53,247 nt of DNA, taken from assembly GCF_004403465.1 (NCBI RefSeq), contig NZ_SOGQ01000020.1:1-53247 (forward strand). The letters run 5' to 3'. How positions within the stretch are numbered: the stretch's first letter is position 1; each line of letters starts with the position of its first letter. Made by a program: the position numbers and the translations under genes. The notes under the pieces are model-generated. The model saw only the letters and a list, made by a program, of their open reading frames with translations. It had not been told where the DNA came from and did not search any database. Origin of the DNA: Cryobacterium sinapicolor. Lineage in GTDB: Bacteria; Actinomycetota; Actinomycetes; Actinomycetales; Microbacteriaceae. Of this stretch, positions 33,561-41,299 are shown piece by piece.

Positions 33561-34352
33561 TCAGCGGGTCTGGGCGACGTGGACCAGAGCCTGGATCAAC
33601 GATTCGGCACTGGGTGAGTCGGCCACGACGTCGACGCGCAGGCCGATGGCCGCCGCATCCTTCGCCGTGCGCGGCCCGATGCAGGCCACCACAATCGATG
33701 CGGGGATCGGCCCGAGCTGGTCCTGCACCTGCTGCGCCACGCTTCCGGAGGTGACGAGCAGCGCCTGCACCGTGCCGGCCGCGACATCCGCGACGACCCG
33801 CTGGTCCACGGGCACGCCGATGGTGCGGTACGCGACGACCGATTCGACGTCGTGGCCGATCCGGCGCAGTCCTTCGGTCAGCAGCGGCTTGGCGATTTCC
33901 GAACGCAGGGTGAGGATGCGCAGTGGCACTTGGCCCGACGTGGCGGCTTCCCACTCTTCGAGGAGTCCGCGGGCGGAGTTGTCTTCGGAGGGCACGATGT
34001 CGACCCGGTATCCGGCCGCGGTCAGGGCCGCAGCGGTGGTCTCGCCGACCGCCGCGATGCGCGTGGACGCGGCCACGAGCGCCCGGTGCGACGACAGGAC
34101 GTCGACGGTCGTGGCACTGGTCACGGTCATCCAGTCGAAATCGCCGGCCGCGAGGCGCGCCAGGGCGGCCTCGAGCGCGGGGGCGTCATCGGTCGGGGCG
34201 AAGTTGATCATGGGGGCCACGATCGGCTGAGCGCCCTTGGAGCGCAGGTCGGCGGCGACGTGGTCGCCCCACGGGCCGCCGCGCGGCACGAGCACACGCC
34301 AGCCGGTGAGCGGCTTGGCGAGGCTGGTTTTGGTCTTGTAGCGCGAGTTCAT
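33561..34352 (-). CDS. hemD: Uroporphyrinogen-III synthase
   Basis: A 263-residue enzyme that closes and inverts hydroxymethylbilane to uroporphyrinogen III. The family is poorly conserved; supporting features are the two-lobe Rossmann-like pattern, GWRVLVPRGGPWGDHVAADL at the start, FDWMTVTSATTVDVL, a hinge near residues 125-135, and ALLVTSGSVAQQV followed by IVVACIGPRTAKDAAAIGL. ATG 34352 overlaps the hemC stop by one base (TGATG), with GAAGGTGA upstream; a GTG one codon earlier is also possible. The heme operon context between hemC and hemB makes the assignment firm. Confidence 0.92.
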   Translation of the reverse strand: MNSRYKTKTSLAKPLTGWRVLVPRGGPWGDHVAADLRSKGAQPIVAPMINFAPTDDAPALEAALARLAAGDFDWMTVTSATTVDVLSSHRALVAASTRIAAVGETTAAALTAAGYRVDIVPSEDNSARGLLEEWEAATSGQVPLRILTLRSEIAKPLLTEGLRRIGHDVESVVAYRTIGVPVDQRVVADVAAGTVQALLVTSGSVAQQVQDQLGPIPASIVVACIGPRTAKDAAAIGLRVDVVADSPSAESLIQALVHVAQTR

Positions 34353-35305
34353 CACGAAGTCACCTTCATCGGGGCGAAGTCGGCAGCGCCGCCGGCGAGC
34401 AGGTCATGCGAAACACGGTCAGACACATCTTGCGCGGCCTCGGCCAGGTGCGCAATGGAATGCGAGTCGGGGGTCGCCGCATGGGAGCTCACGACGCTGC
34501 GGGAGCCATCCGGGCTGTACACCGTGGCGGTGAGGAACAGGAGCCCGTCGTCGATCGCGGCCATGGCGCCGATCGGCGCCGCGCAGCCGGCCTCGAGCCG
34601 GGCCAGCACCAAACGCTCGGCCATCACGGTGGCCTGGCTGGTCGCGTGGTTGATCGCGGTGAGGGCCGTGGCGAGGGTGCGGTCGAGCTTCCCGTCGCGC
34701 ACCTCGAGCGCGAGCGCGCCCTGGCCCGGTGCGGTCGGCCAGTCGGACAGTTCCAGGTACTCACCGTCCACGGACTCGAGCAGCGCCAGACGGCTGAGGC
34801 CGGCGGCGGCGAGCACGACCGCGTGGAGGTCACCCTCGGCAACACGACCCAGGCGGGTCTCCACGTTGCCGCGGATGTCCACGACATCCAGGTCCGGGCG
34901 CAGGGACCGCAGCTGGGCGGCCCGGCGCGGTGAGCCGGTGCCGACCCGCGCGCCGTCGGGCAGCGTGGCCAGGTTAAGACCGTCGCGGGCGCAGAGCACG
35001 TCGCGCGCATCCGCCCGCTTCGGGGTGGCCCCGATGCGCAGACCCGGGTAGGCGACCGTCGGCAGGTCCTTGAAGGAGTGCACGACGACGTCGCATTCGT
35101 CGGCCAGGAGCGACTCGCGCAGGGCGCTGGCGAAAACGCCCGTGCCGCCCAGGGACGACAGCGACTCGCGGGAGGTGTCGCCGTGAGTCGTGATCGTGAC
35201 GATCTCGACCTCGGAGCCGGACGCGGTCGCGATGCGGTTCGCGATCGCTGTGGTCTGCGCCAGGGCAAGCGCGCTGCCACGGGTTCCGATACGGATCAGG
35301 CTCAC
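34352..35305 (-). CDS. hemC: Hydroxymethylbilane synthase (porphobilinogen deaminase)
   Basis: A 317-residue enzyme that polymerises four porphobilinogens into hydroxymethylbilane. Typical start MSLIRIGTRGSALALAQ, catalytic Asp region VVHSFKDLPT, substrate-binding arginines in GTGSPRRAAQLRSLRPDL and DIRGNVETRLG, and the dipyrromethane-cofactor Cys in LEAGCAAPIGA. GTG 35305 overlaps the cpfC stop (GTGA). Cofactor Cys and lengths are normal. Translation is probably coupled to cpfC upstream and hemD downstream. Confidence 0.95.
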   Translation of the reverse strand: MSLIRIGTRGSALALAQTTAIANRIATASGSEVEIVTITTHGDTSRESLSSLGGTGVFASALRESLLADECDVVVHSFKDLPTVAYPGLRIGATPKRADARDVLCARDGLNLATLPDGARVGTGSPRRAAQLRSLRPDLDVVDIRGNVETRLGRVAEGDLHAVVLAAAGLSRLALLESVDGEYLELSDWPTAPGQGALALEVRDGKLDRTLATALTAINHATSQATVMAERLVLARLEAGCAAPIGAMAAIDDGLLFLTATVYSPDGSRSVVSSHAATPDSHSIAHLAEAAQDVSDRVSHDLLAGGAADFAPMKVTS

Positions 35306-36396
35306 GGAGCCATCCCGGCAACGGCCGGCTTGAAGCCCAGGCGCACGTTCTCACAGCACCCGGGGCGGCATACGTCGTACCAGGGACCCAGATCGGTCTC
35401 GTGCGGGCGAGCCTCGGCGGGGGTGTCGTTCAGTCGCTCCTCGACCAGGTCGATGAGCCCGCTGACGAAGGCAGGGTCGACACCGGGCGTCGGCACGCGC
35501 ACAGACACCAGGCCGAGTTCCCCGGCGGTCTCGGTGGCCTCGTTGTCGAGGTCCCACATGACCTCCATGTGGTCGCTGACGAAGCCGAGCGGCACGATGA
35601 CGATGGCACGGATGCCCCGCTCCGGCAGCAGGGCGATGGCGTCGTTGATGTCGGGCTCGAGCCACGGCATGCTGGGCGGGCCGCTGCGGGACTGGAAGAC
35701 CAACTGCCACGGGGTGTCCACGCCGACCATGACCTTCTGGGCGACAGCCAGGTGCTGCGCCGCGTAGGCGCCGCCCTCACCGAAGCCGCGGTCGGCCGGA
35801 CCGCTCTTGTTGGCGTCGGTCATCGGGATCGAGTGGGTCGAGAACAGGATCTCGACCTCGGTGGCCAGGTCGATGCCGGGGACCTGAGCCTCGACGTCCG
35901 CGAGCCCCTTCCGGAGTGCGGTCACGAACGGGGTGACGAAACCGGGGTGGTCGAAGAACTGGCGCACCTTGTCGATGTGCACCACACCCTCCAGCCCGGT
36001 CGCGGTGAGTGCGGCGGCGAAGTCCTCGCGGTACTGGCGACAGCCGGAGTAGGAGCTGTAGGCACTGGTGGCGATGGCCAGGAGCCGAGTCTGGCCGTTG
36101 TCGTTGGCCTCGCTGATGGTGTCGCGCAGGTACGGTGCCCAGTTGCGGTTGCCCCAGAGCACGGGCAGGTCGATGCCGCGGCGTTCGAGCTCGGCCTGGA
36201 GCGCGGCGCGGAGCACGCGGTTCTGGTCGTTGATCGGGCTGACACCGCCGAAGTGGCGGTAGTGCTTGGCGACCTCTTCGAGGCGCTCCTCGGGGATGCC
36301 ACGTCCGCCGGTGACGTTGCGCAGGAACGGGATCACATCGTCCTGGCCCTCGGGGCCGCCGAAACCGGCGAGCAGGATGGCGTCATAGGTAGTCAT
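35302..36396 (-). CDS. cpfC: Coproporphyrin ferrochelatase with Fe-S cysteines
   Basis: A 364-residue ferrochelatase. In coproporphyrin-dependent actinobacteria it inserts iron into coproporphyrin III. The metal-site His is H189 in LFSTHSIP. The set Cys119 (YSGCRQY), Cys343, Cys347 and Cys348 (VCRPGCCENV) matches the [2Fe-2S] ligands of actinobacterial ferrochelatases. Start ATG 36396 overlaps the chdC stop by one base (TAATG); a longer open frame through chdC is in another frame and is rejected. The neighbouring chdC and the absence of an oxygen-dependent hemF support the coproporphyrin rather than the protoporphyrin assignment. Confidence 0.93.
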   Translation of the reverse strand: MTTYDAILLAGFGGPEGQDDVIPFLRNVTGGRGIPEERLEEVAKHYRHFGGVSPINDQNRVLRAALQAELERRGIDLPVLWGNRNWAPYLRDTISEANDNGQTRLLAIATSAYSSYSGCRQYREDFAAALTATGLEGVVHIDKVRQFFDHPGFVTPFVTALRKGLADVEAQVPGIDLATEVEILFSTHSIPMTDANKSGPADRGFGEGGAYAAQHLAVAQKVMVGVDTPWQLVFQSRSGPPSMPWLEPDINDAIALLPERGIRAIVIVPLGFVSDHMEVMWDLDNEATETAGELGLVSVRVPTPGVDPAFVSGLIDLVEERLNDTPAEARPHETDLGPWYDVCRPGCCENVRLGFKPAVAGMAP

Positions 36397-37160
36397 TACT
36401 GCAGAACCTCCACCAGTTCGGCCGTCGAGATGCGACGGCCGGTGTAGAACGGGACCTCTTCGCGCACATGGCGGCGCGCCTCGGTGTTGCGCAGTTCGCG
36501 CATCAGGTCGACGAGCTCGGTGAGTTCGTCGCTTTCGATCGGCAGCAGCCACTCGTAGTCGCCGAGCGCGAACGAGGAGACCGTGTTGGCGATGGCGCCG
36601 CGGAAGGCCGCGCCCTTGCGACCGTGGTCGGCGAGCATGGCGCTGCGCTCGACCTCCGGCAGCAGGTACCAGTCGAAGCTGCGCACGAACGGGTAGACGG
36701 TGAGCCAGGCCTTCGGCTCGACCCCCCGCAGGAACCCGGGCACATGGCTCTTGTTGAACTCCGCGTCGCGGTGCACGCCCATGGCGTTCCAGGTCGGCAG
36801 GAGGCTCTTGAGCAGTCGGCTGCGACGCAGCTGGCGGTGGGCCCACTGCAGGGTCTCGGCGTCCGGCGCGTGGGTCCAGATCATCACATCGGCGTCGGCG
36901 CGGAGTCCGGAGACGTCGTAGAACCCGCGCAGGGTGACGCCCTCGGCCTCAACGAGGGATACGACGTCGTCGAGCTCCAGCACGGCTCGGGGCACGTCGT
37001 GGCCGTCGAGGTCGTCCGGGTTGCTCGGGTCCTTGCGCAGAACCGCGAACAGGGTGAAACCCTCCGGTGATGCGCCTGGCGCGTCGGTCATTCCGTGGGT
37101 CTCGGCAGAGGTGGTGGAGTGAGGTGGGTTTACTGCCTCTCCGGCAGCCGGGTGAGTCAT
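36396..37160 (-). CDS. chdC: Coproheme decarboxylase (HemQ/ChdC)
   Basis: A 254-residue chlorite-dismutase-fold enzyme that decarboxylates coproheme to heme b, the last step of the coproporphyrin pathway. The signature YPFVRSFDWYLLP contains the Tyr that forms the reactive radical. RRHVREEVPFYTGRRIST is the conserved C-terminal block. The first 30 residues are disordered and Thr/Pro-rich. Start ATG 37160 is taken; ATG 37091 (MTDAPGASPEG) is an equal alternative because neither has a strong ribosome site, although a GAGACT hexamer 7 nt before 37160 hints at a leaderless start. It leads the tight chdC-cpfC-hemC-hemD block. Confidence 0.93.
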   Translation of the reverse strand: MTHPAAGEAVNPPHSTTSAETHGMTDAPGASPEGFTLFAVLRKDPSNPDDLDGHDVPRAVLELDDVVSLVEAEGVTLRGFYDVSGLRADADVMIWTHAPDAETLQWAHRQLRRSRLLKSLLPTWNAMGVHRDAEFNKSHVPGFLRGVEPKAWLTVYPFVRSFDWYLLPEVERSAMLADHGRKGAAFRGAIANTVSSFALGDYEWLLPIESDELTELVDLMRELRNTEARRHVREEVPFYTGRRISTAELVEVLQ

Positions 37161-37229
37161 AACTACTAGTCTCTACTTCTTTGCTGCGAGAGCCAAAACT
37201 GCACGGCCGACGGCCGGTCCTACCGGACC

Positions 37230-37562
37230 TCAGCGGCGCTGCACGACCTTGACACCGAGCCAGATTGCACCCACGGCGGCCGAGGCCGCACCCAGGACGA
37301 TGCCGGCCAGTGCGAGGGGGTTCTTCTCGCCGAGTTCACGCAAGCGGACGTTGACCAGGCGGGAACGCACGCGCAGTTGCCGGGGCAGGTTGAGCTTGTA
37401 CTCGATCGCGTCGAGAGTCTGCGCGAGCTCGGTGCGGGCCCGGGCGGCCTCGGCCCGCAGCTCGGCTTTGGAGAGCGAGACGGCCTTGACCACCTCGCCC
37501 GTGACCGCGACGGCGCTCCCGCTCACGGCCTCATTCGTCTTCTGGGTCACTTCAGTGCTCAT
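37230..37562 (-). CDS. DUF3618 family protein
   Basis: A 110-residue protein. The middle is the DUF3618 core: KAELRAEAARARTELAQTLD, then AIEYKLNLPRQLRVRSRLVN, a coiled helical pair, followed by a single C-terminal transmembrane helix (NPLALAGIVLGAASAAVGAI). Function unknown; family members usually pair with holin-like and YtxH-like proteins. ATG 37562 is chosen because GGGAG lies about 11 nt upstream and the longer start is within the preceding gene. It overlaps that gene by 11 bp. Located inside the heme operon, directly before chdC. Confidence 0.8.
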   Translation of the reverse strand: MSTEVTQKTNEAVSGSAVAVTGEVVKAVSLSKAELRAEAARARTELAQTLDAIEYKLNLPRQLRVRSRLVNVRLRELGEKNPLALAGIVLGAASAAVGAIWLGVKVVQRR

Positions 37563-37968
37563 ACTTGCCAACTCCCTTAAGGGCATCGACGTCCCGACGG
37601 ATGCTCTCCGTCACGCCGTCCGGATCCGATGACGTGCCGACCTTCACCCGGTTTCTGCCGATCAGCGCCAACAGCAGCGCCAACAGCAGCAGGGCGAGCG
37701 CCACGATCACGGCCGCGAGCCAGAGCGGCAGTACGAGGTCGAGCGCGATGACCGCGGCTGCGACCAGCACCATGCCGGCGAAGAACACGAACACGGCCGC
37801 CACAACGAACAGCCCGATGCCCAGCCCGATGTTCTTGGCCTTGCCGGCGAATTCCGCCTTGGCCGCGTCGAGTTCGGCCTTGACCAGGGCGATGACCTGA
37901 CCGGGCAGCTCACCGAGAAGCTCGAATGTCGATTTCCGGCTTTTCGGATTGAAGTCGCTGTTTCTCAC
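37552..37968 (-). CDS. Phage-holin-superfamily-6-like membrane protein
   Basis: A 138-residue protein with an N-terminal amphipathic helix (ELPGQVIALVKAELDAAKAE) and two strong transmembrane helices (IGLGIGLFVVAAVFVFFAGM and LVLPLWLAAVIVALALLLLA). This is the layout of the Phage_holin_3_6 (DUF1469) family; despite the name, chromosomal copies are not known to be lytic, and no phage genes are nearby. GTG 37968 follows AAGGGG. It overlaps the DUF3618 gene and follows the YtxH-like gene by 31 bp, forming a three-gene module. Confidence 0.8.
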   Translation of the reverse strand: MRNSDFNPKSRKSTFELLGELPGQVIALVKAELDAAKAEFAGKAKNIGLGIGLFVVAAVFVFFAGMVLVAAAVIALDLVLPLWLAAVIVALALLLLALLLALIGRNRVKVGTSSDPDGVTESIRRDVDALKGVGKYEH

Positions 37969-37999
37969 AGAGTCCCCTTCGTTGGGAGTGTCGCGGCGA

Positions 38000-38371
38000 T
38001 TACTTGGCGGCGGTGTCGTCGGTGGGCGTCGTTGCGGCAGGCGTCGCGGCCGGCGTCGTTGCGGCCGGTGTCGTTGCGGCAGGCGTTGCGGCCGGCGTTG
38101 CGGCAGGCGTCGGCACGGTGTAGCGGGTCCCGCGCGACTTGGATTGCACGGCGGAGACGAGCTTCTTGCCGGTCGCGAGGAGTGCCGACGGCACATCCCC
38201 GACCCGCTCGAGCGCGAAGTCGCGGGCCTCGTCTACTCGGCGCTGCACGGGCGGCGCGTTCCACAGGTTCTCTGCGGCGGCCGCGATCTGGTCGTAGCGC
38301 TTGCGTCCGGCGCGAGCGCCCAGGACGTACCCGACGAGTCCGCCCGTGATGAACAGAAGCTTTCCCCGCAT
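38000..38371 (-). CDS. YtxH-like small membrane protein with Thr/Pro/Ala tail
   Basis: A 123-residue protein. It starts with a short transmembrane helix MRGKLLFITGGLVGYVLGAR followed by basic AGRKRYD, the YtxH-like pattern, then a helical segment VQRRVDEARDFALERVGD. Residues 88-118 are imperfect TPAA/TPAAT repeats, encoded by GC-rich tandem DNA at 38030-38110. Function unknown; YtxH proteins are linked to general stress in Bacillus. ATG 38371 follows GGAG at 7 nt; an in-frame start upstream is rejected. First gene of the membrane module in the heme operon. Confidence 0.75.
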   Translation of the reverse strand: MRGKLLFITGGLVGYVLGARAGRKRYDQIAAAAENLWNAPPVQRRVDEARDFALERVGDVPSALLATGKKLVSAVQSKSRGTRYTVPTPAATPAATPAATTPAATTPAATPAATTPTDDTAAK

Positions 38372-38509
38372 TGTTACTCCATTCCTCAAGATGCACGTAT
38401 CTCTCAGAGTATCCCCCATTAGGGATGGAGTCAGGTGGGCGCGGCGGGTGACCCGTGGATCGGGCCACTGATCAGGTGACTGATCGGCGCCCGCTCCGGT
38501 GACCGTGCT

Positions 38510-39988
38510 TCAGATGCCGAGGGCCTCGTGCCGGGTGCGGGAGGCGGCGGCGACGGCATCCGGGATCACCGAGGCCAGTCCTGTTCCGGCGAGCCACGCA
38601 CCCGTGAGTTCGAGCCCCGGGGTGGCGGTCACGATCTCGCGCACCTGGCTGACCCGCTCGGGCGCACCGACGGTCGCCGGCGAGAGGGCATCGCCCCAGA
38701 CCGTGCGGGCGAAACCGCGCACCGCTGCCGCATCGAGGTCGACGCCCAGGATGGTGCGGGCGTCCGCCAGGGACAGGGCGAGCAGCTCGTCATCCCGCAG
38801 ACCGGCGGTGGGGTTGTCCTGGCCGGCACGTCCATAGGACAGACGGATGACGTGTCGGCCCGGTCCGGCGGCCGCGGCCAGCCATTCCCACTTCGCGGTC
38901 ACATGCGTGAGCGCTTTGGCGCTGACCCCGGGGGTCGCGGCCGCAACCAGAACACCGGTGCCGCGCGGGTGCGCGTCCAGCTCGGGTGCGTCGATGACGA
39001 TCGTGGCCAGTTCGATGGCCGTCGGCTGCGGCCAGTCGAGTTCGGCGAGCGCCGCATGGGCCGGGCTCAGATCGGCCAGCAGGGCGAGCGCCTGCGCCCC
39101 GGGGGTCGCGATGATCACGAACCGCGCGGCGAGGGTGGTCGCCGCTGCCGGAGCATCCGGGGCGTCCGGGGCGTCCGCGGGCGGCGCGGCGCAGGTGACC
39201 GTCCAGGTAGGTGCGTCCTCGGTGCCGGAGCGGCGGAGCGCGGTGACCGGGGCATCCGTCACGATCTCGGCGTCGAAGTGCGCTAGGTCGGCGACCAGGG
39301 CCGCCACGAGCCGGGACATGCCGCCGCGGAGCCCGGCCACGTTTGAGCCGGCCGGGGCGCCGGAGCGCAACGACAGCACGGCTCCGGACAGCGAACCGGT
39401 CACCGTGAGGGCGGAGTTGAGGCCCGGGGCCACGACGTCGATCTCGAGGTCGTCGGCCGAGGACGAGTAGACCCCGGCGGTCACGGGCTCGACGAGCCGT
39501 TCGAGCACCCGGCGTCCCATCCGCTTGCGCACGAGCTCGCCGAGGCTGTGCTCCCGGCCGATCGTCAGCACCGGCATGAGCCGGTCGGCGTAGGCGCGCC
39601 AAGCGCCGCTCCAGCCGATCACCCGGCGCACGTCGTCGGCGAGAGGGGAACCGGGGATGCCGAGCACGCCGGCCTTGGGCAGCGGAACGCTGATCGAACC
39701 ACCCGGCACACGGTCGTCGGGCAGCTGCAGCCACGCGCCGGCGGGGTTCGGCGCGACGACCTCGTCGGACAGGCCGAGGTCGGCGATGAACTCGGCCACC
39801 GCATTGCGCCGCACGGCGAAGCTCTCGGCACCGCTGTCGAGGGTGAGGCCGGCCACCTCGTGGCTACCGAGCGCTCCGCCCGGCACGCCGGTGGCTTCGA
39901 GCACGGTCACGCTGAGCCCGACCCGGGCGCAGGCTCGGGCAGCGATCAGACCGGCCACCCCTCCGCCGATGACGATGACGTCCTTCAT
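38510..39988 (-). CDS. cgoX: Coproporphyrinogen III oxidase (CgoX, HemY type)
   Basis: A 492-residue FAD enzyme, historically called protoporphyrinogen oxidase HemG/HemY, that in this pathway oxidises coproporphyrinogen III to coproporphyrin III. The FAD motif VIVIGGGVAGLIAARACARV is at residues 4-23, with Glu31 in VTVLEATG. GLRGGMSRLVAALVADL and the C-terminal GAWLAGTGLASVIPDAVAA complete the FAD site. A 15-residue Pro/Ala/Asp-rich insertion (near residue 275) separates two domain halves. ATG 39988 follows GGGGGAAG. It trails hemE by 28 bp and precedes the membrane module by 138 bp. The presence of ChdC argues for the coproporphyrin name. Confidence 0.92.
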   Translation of the reverse strand: MKDVIVIGGGVAGLIAARACARVGLSVTVLEATGVPGGALGSHEVAGLTLDSGAESFAVRRNAVAEFIADLGLSDEVVAPNPAGAWLQLPDDRVPGGSISVPLPKAGVLGIPGSPLADDVRRVIGWSGAWRAYADRLMPVLTIGREHSLGELVRKRMGRRVLERLVEPVTAGVYSSSADDLEIDVVAPGLNSALTVTGSLSGAVLSLRSGAPAGSNVAGLRGGMSRLVAALVADLAHFDAEIVTDAPVTALRRSGTEDAPTWTVTCAAPPADAPDAPDAPAAATTLAARFVIIATPGAQALALLADLSPAHAALAELDWPQPTAIELATIVIDAPELDAHPRGTGVLVAAATPGVSAKALTHVTAKWEWLAAAAGPGRHVIRLSYGRAGQDNPTAGLRDDELLALSLADARTILGVDLDAAAVRGFARTVWGDALSPATVGAPERVSQVREIVTATPGLELTGAWLAGTGLASVIPDAVAAASRTRHEALGI

Positions 39989-40016
39989 TCGCTTCCCCCG
40001 AGCCTTCGTGCGGTTG

Positions 40017-41228
40017 TCAGGACGCGGACGGCGCGCTGACCGGGGCTTCCGGGACGGAGCCGGTCGCGTCGGCGAAGACCGCGGTGACCTCGTGCACGAA
40101 GGCCACCAGTCGGGTCAGCACGTTCGGGTCGGTCATCGGCGGAACGCCGTGCCCCAGGTTGAGCACGTGGGACGGTGCCGTGCGCCCGCGCTCGAGCACG
40201 TCCAGCACATGCGCTTCGAGCACCGGCCACGGTGCGGCGAGGAGCGCCGGATCAACGTTGCCCTGGACCGGAACCAGCCCGCCGAGGCGCCGGTTGGCTT
40301 CGTCGAGCGGCACCCGGTAGTCGACTCCGACGACGTCGGCACCCACGGCGTGCATCTCCTTGAGCAACTCACCCGTGCCCACACCGAAGTGCACGACGGG
40401 CACGTTGCGGCGCACGGATGCGGCGTCCGCGTCGTCGGCATCCGTGTGTGCGACATCCGTGCCCGCGGCACCCTCGTCGTAAGTGAGGTCCCGCACATGG
40501 GCGATCGCCGCGGTGGAGGCAGGAGCAACGAAGCGCGTGTAGTCGGCCAGCGAGAGCGCGCCGGCCCAGGAATCGAACAGCTGGGCGGCACTGGCGCCGG
40601 CGAGAACCTGCGCGCGCAGGAATCGCCCGGTGACCTCGGCCGTCCAGTCCATCAGGGCGGCCCAGGCGTCGGGGTCGGCGTGCATGAGCGTGCGGGCATG
40701 GATGTGGTCCTTCGACGGGCCGCCCTCCACAAGGTAGGCCGCCAGTGTGAACGGGGCGCCGGCGAAGCCGATCAGCGGCGTCGAGCCGAGCTCGGCCACG
40801 GTGCGTGCGACCGCGGCGGTGATCGGGGCCAGTGTCTCATCGAGTACGGCCGGGTCGAGCTCGATGAGCTGTGCGACATCCTTCGCCGTGCGCACGGCCG
40901 TGCCGAGGACCGGGCCGGTGCCCGCGACGATCTCGACGTCGACGCCCACGAGCTTGAGCGGGATGACGATGTCACTGAAGAGGATGCCGGCGTCGACGTT
41001 GTGCCGGCGCACGGGCTGCAGCGTGATCTCGCTCGCCATCTCCGGGTCGAGGCAGGCGTCCAGCATGCGCGTGCCGACGCGCAGCGACCGGTACTCGGGC
41101 AGCGAACGGCCCGCCTGGCGCATGAACCAGACGGGGGTGGCGTCTGGCCGGGTGCCCTGGTAGGCGCGGATAAGGCGAGAATCGGCGGTGAGTCCGGTTG
41201 CGAGTGGGTGTTGCGCGTCGAGGTTCAT
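40017..41228 (-). CDS. hemE: Uroporphyrinogen decarboxylase
   Basis: A 403-residue enzyme that decarboxylates the four acetates of uroporphyrinogen III to coproporphyrinogen III. Signatures: PVWFMRQAGRSLPEYR (32-47) with substrate Arg residues and FAGAPFTLAAYLVEG (155-169). Residues 249-275 are an unusual Asp/Ala-rich insertion (TYDEGAAGTD and on) inside the usual HxxGVPRIHF-like region; its DNA (40404-40484) carries two CATCCGTG words. A CAGAAT hexamer 7 nt before ATG 41228 could be a leaderless promoter. It is divergent from hemA with 71 bp between them, so their promoters may be co-regulated. Confidence 0.94.
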   Translation of the reverse strand: MNLDAQHPLATGLTADSRLIRAYQGTRPDATPVWFMRQAGRSLPEYRSLRVGTRMLDACLDPEMASEITLQPVRRHNVDAGILFSDIVIPLKLVGVDVEIVAGTGPVLGTAVRTAKDVAQLIELDPAVLDETLAPITAAVARTVAELGSTPLIGFAGAPFTLAAYLVEGGPSKDHIHARTLMHADPDAWAALMDWTAEVTGRFLRAQVLAGASAAQLFDSWAGALSLADYTRFVAPASTAAIAHVRDLTYDEGAAGTDVAHTDADDADAASVRRNVPVVHFGVGTGELLKEMHAVGADVVGVDYRVPLDEANRRLGGLVPVQGNVDPALLAAPWPVLEAHVLDVLERGRTAPSHVLNLGHGVPPMTDPNVLTRLVAFVHEVTAVFADATGSVPEAPVSAPSAS

Positions 41229-41299
41229 TGGTTTGATTCTGTCAAACTTCCGACATTCGGGCGATTCGGGCGCTCAGCCTCAGGTCGTAGACTCGTTGA
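41229..41299. promoter_or_regulatory. Divergent hemE-hemA promoter region
   Basis: Only 71 bp separate the start codons. It contains TAGACT (41288-41293) exactly 6 nt before hemA GTG 41300, the CAGAAT hexamer for hemE, and a direct repeat ATTCGGGCG (41253-41261 and 41262-41270, ATTCGGGCG twice in tandem). No heme- or iron-regulator consensus was recognised. Confidence 0.55.
41288..41293 (+). promoter_or_regulatory. -10 hexamer of leaderless promoter (hemA)
   Basis: TAGACT, six bases (CGTTGA), then GTG at 41300. Identical hexamer and spacing to asnC at 7983. Confidence 0.65.

Noticed and set aside
36397..36846. Extension of the cpfC frame over chdC
   Set aside because: Low-complexity Arg/Pro-rich translation overlapping a well-supported gene; TAATG overlap marks the true start at 36396.
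37552..37968. Prophage holin
   Set aside because: The holin-family name is misleading; no endolysin, structural or integrase genes lie near, and flanking genes are heme genes.
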